From: Elysia marginata
Taxonomy: Eukaryota; Mollusca; Gastropoda; Plakobranchidae
DNA: 40,852 nt
Direction: 5' to 3'
Assembly: GCA_019649035.1 (NCBI GenBank)
Contig: BMAT01005807.1
Span: 112,129 to 152,980, forward strand
The position numbers and the translations under genes are program-made. The notes under the pieces are model-generated. The model worked only from the letters and a program-made list of their open reading frames with translations. It did not search any database and was not told where the DNA came from. This document shows, piece by piece, positions 35,628 through 40,852 of the stretch. The stretch's first letter is position 1, and every line of letters begins with the position of its first letter.

Positions 35628-36174
35628 AATTTTAATAAATGTGTCACAAAACGATGTAACTCAGGCTAAAATAGGGGCCTACATGCTTCTCGTTTAGACT
35701 GTCTTTCTCTACCTTTTGCCTACTAAATACCATCTATCTGTCTATCGATTTATTTATTAATCTATTTATCTATCTACCTCTAATCTATATCAAAATCTAA
35801 CTCAGTCTAAAGAAATGTATCGATTTTTAAAATTAGTCTATGTCTGTTTCTGATCAAATCATTTGATAAATTTTGTGGTAATGCACCTATTGCTGGACTT
35901 TTCTTTTAAGCATGATATGACAATGAAACTTCTGTGTAATTCGCTGTTATTGTTCACAACCATTTGCAAAACAAATGTGTACTTTTCTGAAGCCTGGACC
36001 AATGGTTCTCTTCTTGTCTTCAAAAAAACCTGTAGTTGCTACACTTTTCTTGTAACAGCAGCCTTTTACGTGAGACATGATTGTGTATTGCAGTTACAAC
36101 TTCCCTGGACTTTCTCTTCTCCTCAACGTAAAAGCTAGTACCTCTCCTCTTTACTTGGTGTTTGCTTTTGTTTT

Positions 36175-36209
<35 letters not shown>

Positions 36210-36217
36210 CTCTCTCC
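36175..36217. repeat. CT microsatellite
   Basis: Pure CT run grading into GTGTCTCTCTC. Open frames on both strands here are repeat translation. Confidence 0.95.
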
Positions 36218-38257
36218 CTGTGCAACTACTAGCATCCTGATTCATCACAGTGTATGGTTGCCCCTGTTATGTATGACCTTTCCACGACGCCTGTTCAAGT
36301 TTGGCCATATTCCTCTTTCCTATTTTTTTTCTGGAGCACTACTCTTGTCTCAGCTAGTGTTGGGCCCAGTAATAGCTCTAACGTTACCTTTTCCCATGAT
36401 TCTGGCATGTAGACTAATATTGCCTGGGCATTGGGCAGCTTCTTCCTTACGTCTAGATGTTTTCAGCTGATAGATCTAGATCTAATTGGTTTGACGCGTG
36501 AAAAGATAATAGAAGCACAAGAAAACTGTCTTAAAGGGTTTAAAGAAAATAAAAGTTGAAACTGAATTATTTTGTCTAAACTTTGATCACAGTTTTTAAA
36601 TAAAAGATGAACAAGATCTAATCTAGATCTAACAAGCTTGCGTGGTGAACAATATACATTGATCTGATTATATTTTGAAAGATATCTTTGTTCAGCTTGT
36701 ATTGTAAGTTGTGAATAGGTTTGTTTCGGCGTAAGTGGATTATTACAACCAGCGTGTGCTTCTTGTTTCTATTCCGAACTCGTTTCCTTGAGTTATGTCC
36801 AAGGTAAGTAAGATGAAATGAGCCATCCAGAGACTTAAGGAACGGCAGTATTGCAACCAATTCTAATACATTGTAACAGGTTGAATAGAATCTCAAATAT
36901 TGGAGGAAAAAAATTACATTGGATTTTCCTCTCTAAATGCTACTTAAAAATGAAAAGGCCCATTCCAAATTACAAGTGTTACATTTGATGACTTTGTAAT
37001 GTAACTTGTTATGTTTGTTACATACTTTTGATGCCCTACAGAAAACTGAAAATATTGTTTAAGGAAAAAATCTGAGCCAATCAAAGCAGTAGTCACTACA
37101 ACCTGGATAAAGCCCTGAAATAATCGCAACTCTAGCACCTCTTTATACTTAATAGAGGGAACTTTACTTTTTATAATGTTACATGTGTTACAAATGACAT
37201 TACACGTTTTTGTCACCACTCATTGTTGAACTGACGATAACAATAGGAACAATTTTTGTTGTTTCGCTTTGTACATGTTTCCTAAAAAGAGCATTGTGGT
37301 GAAAATAACTAAAAATACTTTATGCTTTATAGCACTTCTTTAATAGCCAAATCTGGTGTTTTGCTTGCTCCTAAAATGTGTTTATGAAAATTTAATCAAA
37401 AGACTTTCTAATTGCACTTAGTTTTTTTTTTTTTTGCTTTAAATTTAAACACGATTTTTTTTTTTGAAATTCTGATTTTAAACTCTTGCATTTAGAGGTT
37501 TTGATAAACACGACCTAGGAGTAGGACCTTAAAGTTAGTCAAATGGTTTTGAGTTGTGTCCACTCTAGTTGCCTTTCACGGCATAGGCCAATACATATAG
37601 CCTATTTAGAGGTAGATGTTGTTCAGCCATCTTTCACACTAGTGAACTAAGAGCAACACACTTTACGATACGTCAACACGTTTAAGTGTAACATTTGCAA
37701 CACGCGGCTCAATTAAATTGTTTGAAAAAAATAAACCTAATTGGATCAATCTTTAATAGTTTCAATCGTTGTTTTATTGGGAAACAAAGCCCAAGGATGA
37801 AAAAAGTGCCCGTCAATTTACTGTGGTTGCGAGTCTGCCTGCAGAAACTTAAAACGGAACATTACTTAATTCCAAAAATTCTCTTATTAAAAGGATTGCT
37901 ATCAATTTTTTTTCCTATCTGACTATTAAGAAGCTATTTTAAATTCGCAACGGTAGTCATCTTCAGGTAATATCATTTCTTTCTAAATTCTTTGGTTGAC
38001 GTTATTGATCAGTCATGCCTGAGGTTTTCTACGTATTCATCAATAGCAGTTAATTTTTTGCCCGGGACGAGGAAGAGGGGGGGTGGGGGTGGCATCTATG
38101 TAGTTTATAATGTTCAGAATCAGATAATTTTATTTTGTTTGGCCTAAGTGTGAATGGTTTACCAGTATTTGGTTTTAGTCTAATTGTTTTCATAATTTGG
38201 GTGAATATAGGTCTACAGTGCTACTGTAACACTGGAAATGTATGATTTATCTCTGGC

Positions 38258-38259
<2 letters not shown>

Positions 38260-38297
<38 letters not shown>
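38260..38297. repeat. GA microsatellite
   Basis: Pure AG run of about 18 units. Confidence 0.95.
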
Positions 38298-38300
<3 letters not shown>

Positions 38301-38382
38301 GGAAGTGAGAGATCAAGACCTATTCGTCAACTGTCTTTGGTATGCTTTAAGTGGAAATGCCCGAAATGTCTGCCTCTAGTAT

Positions 38383-38440
38383 AACTCGAACCTACGACTT
38401 ATAGTAGCTTCGGCACCCACTGCCTGTCAACTTAAAGAGA
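38383..38440 (-). mobile_element. Minus-strand tRNA-like relic
   Basis: On the minus strand GGCAGTGGGTGCC is followed by ACTATAAGT and then GGTTCGAGTTA. This resembles an A-box, an anticodon arm and a B-box in tRNA order, but the B-box 3' half is off consensus. It is more likely a decayed SINE head than a working tRNA gene. The adjacent GA repeat at 38260-38297 could be where its body ends. Confidence 0.3.
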
Positions 38441-39208
38441 CAAAGCTTAGCCTATATCATGTCGACACTACGCCCCTTGTCTACTTCTCGACACTGCTAA
38501 TTTCATATCTTTAAAATCTTTCAACCATTTGATTGCACAGTGACTGCCTCCACTATTAAAATACACGTCTTAAGGGAGGTATTTCATGCACATTTTCTAT
38601 GAGGCCTGAAGACTTATGTGTTATAAATTTTAATTATTCCCCAGAAAGTTCAGATCTCTTAATTAGTTCTGTACCTTTTTTCAAACGAGAATAACAAAAA
38701 CAAAAAAGGAAAGAACTTTGCCTTTCTTAAGAATAAAGTTAAAAGCAGCGACCACTGATGTTTGTAGTAGACAAGGTAATTAAAGATAAGGAGAAGAGGG
38801 CAGGATTAAGTGAGATTCGATATTACCGACAGATAAGATTGGGGAATGGCATCATGGAGGACTAAAGAAATCTTGAACAACGCGACAAGAAAGTGTTACA
38901 CTGATAACATCCTCTATGTAAAGGTTTAGGAGAGCAATGGAACTACAGAGAGAGAGACAGTTGCACCTTAAGAAAAAAGGATAAAAAATATAAAATAGAA
39001 CCATAAGGAATAAGAGAAATGAATGTTTCGATGTCTTTGCGCTTTTGTTTAGGACACAATAGGACAAAATATGTGTCACTTAAAAATGATATCGCCTTAC
39101 ATTTTGTGTTAAGCTTGGGTTCCTCCTGACATCAGAATAAAACAAAATCTTTTTTTTTTATTCTATGTGTTCCAATAACGTCCTATAATACTGTACAGAC
39201 TATATCAG

Positions 39209-39476
39209 CGTGGCGGAGTGGTTAGCGCGTCGGACTCGAGATCTGGAGGTCGCGGGTTCGATTCCCGACCATGCCATGTTGCAATTGCATTGGGAAAGCA
39301 ATTTACCCTAACTTTCCCCAGTCTACCCACCTGTAAAATGGGTGCCCAGCTACAAGCTTCAAATGTTCTGGTCTGCTGGGGCATAAGTGGCGCTGCTCTG
39401 TGGTGACACAGTTACCCTGAGTAACAAAGACAAATTTCCCGAAAGGAATTAAAATAGTGTATAAAATATAAAAGAA
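39209..39476 (+). mobile_element. tRNA-derived SINE
   Basis: The head (39207-39275) contains a perfect A-box (TGGCGGAGTGG, 39211-39221) and a perfect B-box (GGTTCGATTCC, 39255-39265). It folds as a tRNA-like cloverleaf with anticodon loop CTCGAGA and a nearly complete acceptor stem. The body follows, with a stretch including CCCCAGTCTACCCACCTGTA and AATGGGTGCC of a kind common in mollusc SINEs (recollection), then an A-rich tail. ATATCAG at 39202-39208 recurs at 39477-39483 and is a plausible target-site duplication. Transcription by RNA polymerase III is possible from the boxes. Confidence 0.8.
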
Positions 39477-40509
39477 ATATCAGTCTCTAATAGAATCTTT
39501 CAAAGTGAGACAAACAGGAAACCTATTTTAAAGTTTGCGCTTGTCTTGAATTATTTAATGAGTTGCCTAGCCATTTTCTTTGGATAACAGATTTCGTATT
39601 TTTTCTTCACCCATTACTTCTGATTAGAAACGTTTCGGCCTTTTTCTGAGGATATACGCTTAGGCCTCTCGTGTAATGAAGGATGTCGTTATTACAGTGA
39701 AATAAAGGTATAGAACTCCCCACCGAAAATTTATATAGAGTGTGCGAGTTGACTCCCTTGTAAATCCTTTTTGCCCTTCGCGTTAAATACACAATACAAA
39801 TCAATGTATCGTATGCTGAGTTGGTGTGTAAGTGATCCAACTATCGACATACCGAAGTTAGATGATGTAACAATTCTTTTTTATTCGTTAAAACTATAGG
39901 CTTTTAAGCGATTATTTATCCTTTGTTTAAAAGCAGTATGTGTATAGTTATTATGAATGTTGACAAAGCATTTTGACACATAAATTTAATGTGATGATTT
40001 AACATTAATGTACCGATGTGTTTGTAGTTTGGTATGTTTTCATTTTTCTGTCATTTTATTGACAAAAGTATTATGATATGTTTTATATTTGCCGTAGCAA
40101 AATTATTGCACAAGATATCTACATGTTTGTGTTTTGATTGTTTTTTTTAAACCGTTTTCGAAAAAAAATTAATTCTATAGACCTGGTTTTTTTTTCGTAA
40201 AATAAAAGGCTACTAGGAAAACGAAATTGCATACCGAACAAACATCCATAAAGGAAATCTGTTTAAATTGATTCCTCATTTTAACAGTTGTCTATGTTTT
40301 TCGGCATTATTACTTGTCAATAAATGAATGTGTTGGCGCTGTAAAACACACTTAAAGCACCTATTTCTATTTCATCCTAAATGGAGAAGCCGAACTGTTA
40401 AAAAAGGCAAGAAATCTTTATTGGCAAGGGAATAAGCCGCAATGTTGTTATGGGAAAATGTTTAGGGTTGTTATTTGATCTGTTTTAAGTAAAAGAGACC
40501 AAATTCAAT

Positions 40510-40618
40510 CTCTCTCCTTCTGTATCTTTCTTTCTCCACCTCTCTCTTTCTTTCTCTGTCTATCTGCTGTCTATCTGTCTGTATGTCTGTCTGTCTCATC
40601 TGTCTATCTCTCTCTCTT
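40510..40618. repeat. CT/TCTG/TCTA compound microsatellite
   Basis: Irregular pyrimidine-rich tetranucleotides, TCTG and TCTA, with CT runs. Confidence 0.9.
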
Positions 40619-40712
40619 CACAAGTACCGTATGTATCTTTGTGGTTTTTATGCGTTCTCTTATTGTTTACCTGTATGTTTAGCTTTTAACTTTTATACAC
40701 TCAGTTAATTAC

Positions 40713-40852
40713 TGATCTATCTGTCTATCTATCTATCTATCTATTTATCTATCTATCCATTTACCTATTTATCTATTCTATCTATCATGTAATTATCTAT
40801 CTATTTGACTATCTATCAATCTATATATATATATAGATATGTAGATAAATAG
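40713..40852. repeat. TCTA microsatellite that inverts to TAGA
   Basis: TCTA units run to about 40830, pass through a TA run, and continue as ATAG/TAGA units to the window end. The last 50 or so bases form an imperfect palindrome from CTATTT to AAATAG. The window edge cuts the repeat. Confidence 0.9.

Larger units (their letters stand above)
35409..39206. other. Spacer, no gene recognised
   Basis: AT-rich sequence with TCTA-type repeats (35728-35782), CT (36175-36217) and GA (38260-38297) microsatellites, a G-rich run near 38070-38091, and two weak tRNA-like relics listed separately. Open frames are short and carry no recognisable domain. Confidence 0.6.
39484..40852. other. Right end of window, no gene recognised
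   Basis: AT-rich spacer followed by TCTG, CT and TCTA microsatellites from about 40510 to the end. No supported gene on either strand. Confidence 0.65.

Noticed and set aside
39207..39275. Functional tRNA gene
   Set aside because: Head has tRNA boxes, but a conserved SINE body and A-rich tail follow directly with no T-run terminator after the acceptor stem, and the acceptor stem has a mismatch.
39218..39406. 62-codon open frame
   Set aside because: Lies wholly inside the SINE.

Overview
This is a eukaryotic, probably molluscan (gastropod-like), nuclear DNA window. It is AT-rich, its genes are split by GT-AG introns, and it is full of GA, CT, GATA and CAT microsatellites and tRNA-derived SINE sequence. 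There is no bacterial-style gene packing. The taxon is an inference from texture and gene content; nothing in the window names the species.

The only genes I can support are two tandem paralogues on the + strand. Each has eight coding exons and encodes a twelve-helix Major Facilitator Superfamily carrier of the SLC46 family, which contains the proton-coupled folate transporter SLC46A1, SLC46A2 and lysosomal SLC46A3. Gene A spans 4078-9934 (483 residues by hand joining). Gene B spans 16314-28054 as read (504 residues). Internal exons 2 to 7 are identical in length (154, 164, 289, 394, 84, 157) and in intron phase in both genes, so they arose by duplication. By hand count about 78% of residues encoded by exons 2 to 5 are identical. 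Both keep the MFS motif A (GSYSDYIGRR), an N-glycosylation site next to a cysteine in the first external loop, a cysteine in the external loop after helix 7, and an arginine in helix 10.

Layout: 1-4077 is non-coding flank. Gene A follows, with a polyadenylation signal near 10397. From 10410 to 16313 lie AT-rich spacer, an acidic-codon GAT minisatellite, an 18-base assembly gap and two GATA/GA compound microsatellites. Gene B follows, its introns 4 to 7 much longer than in gene A, with a polyadenylation signal at 28153. From 28160 to the end there is no recognisable gene. That stretch holds microsatellites, a 230-bp direct repeat pair, one well-formed tRNA-derived SINE at 39209-39476 and two weaker tRNA-like relics.

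The most checkable oddities are these: an extra C in gene B's last exon that shifts the C-terminal tail out of frame; a 36-bp tandem duplication that copies gene A's exon 7 splice donor; a 38-bp near-palindrome exactly flanked by an 8-bp direct repeat in gene B intron 5; a dileucine-type sorting motif in gene B that is degenerate in gene A; and a combined acceptor-donor sequence at the end of exon 4 in both genes. I did not find a convincing new multi-gene system. The interest lies in the divergence of the two transporters.
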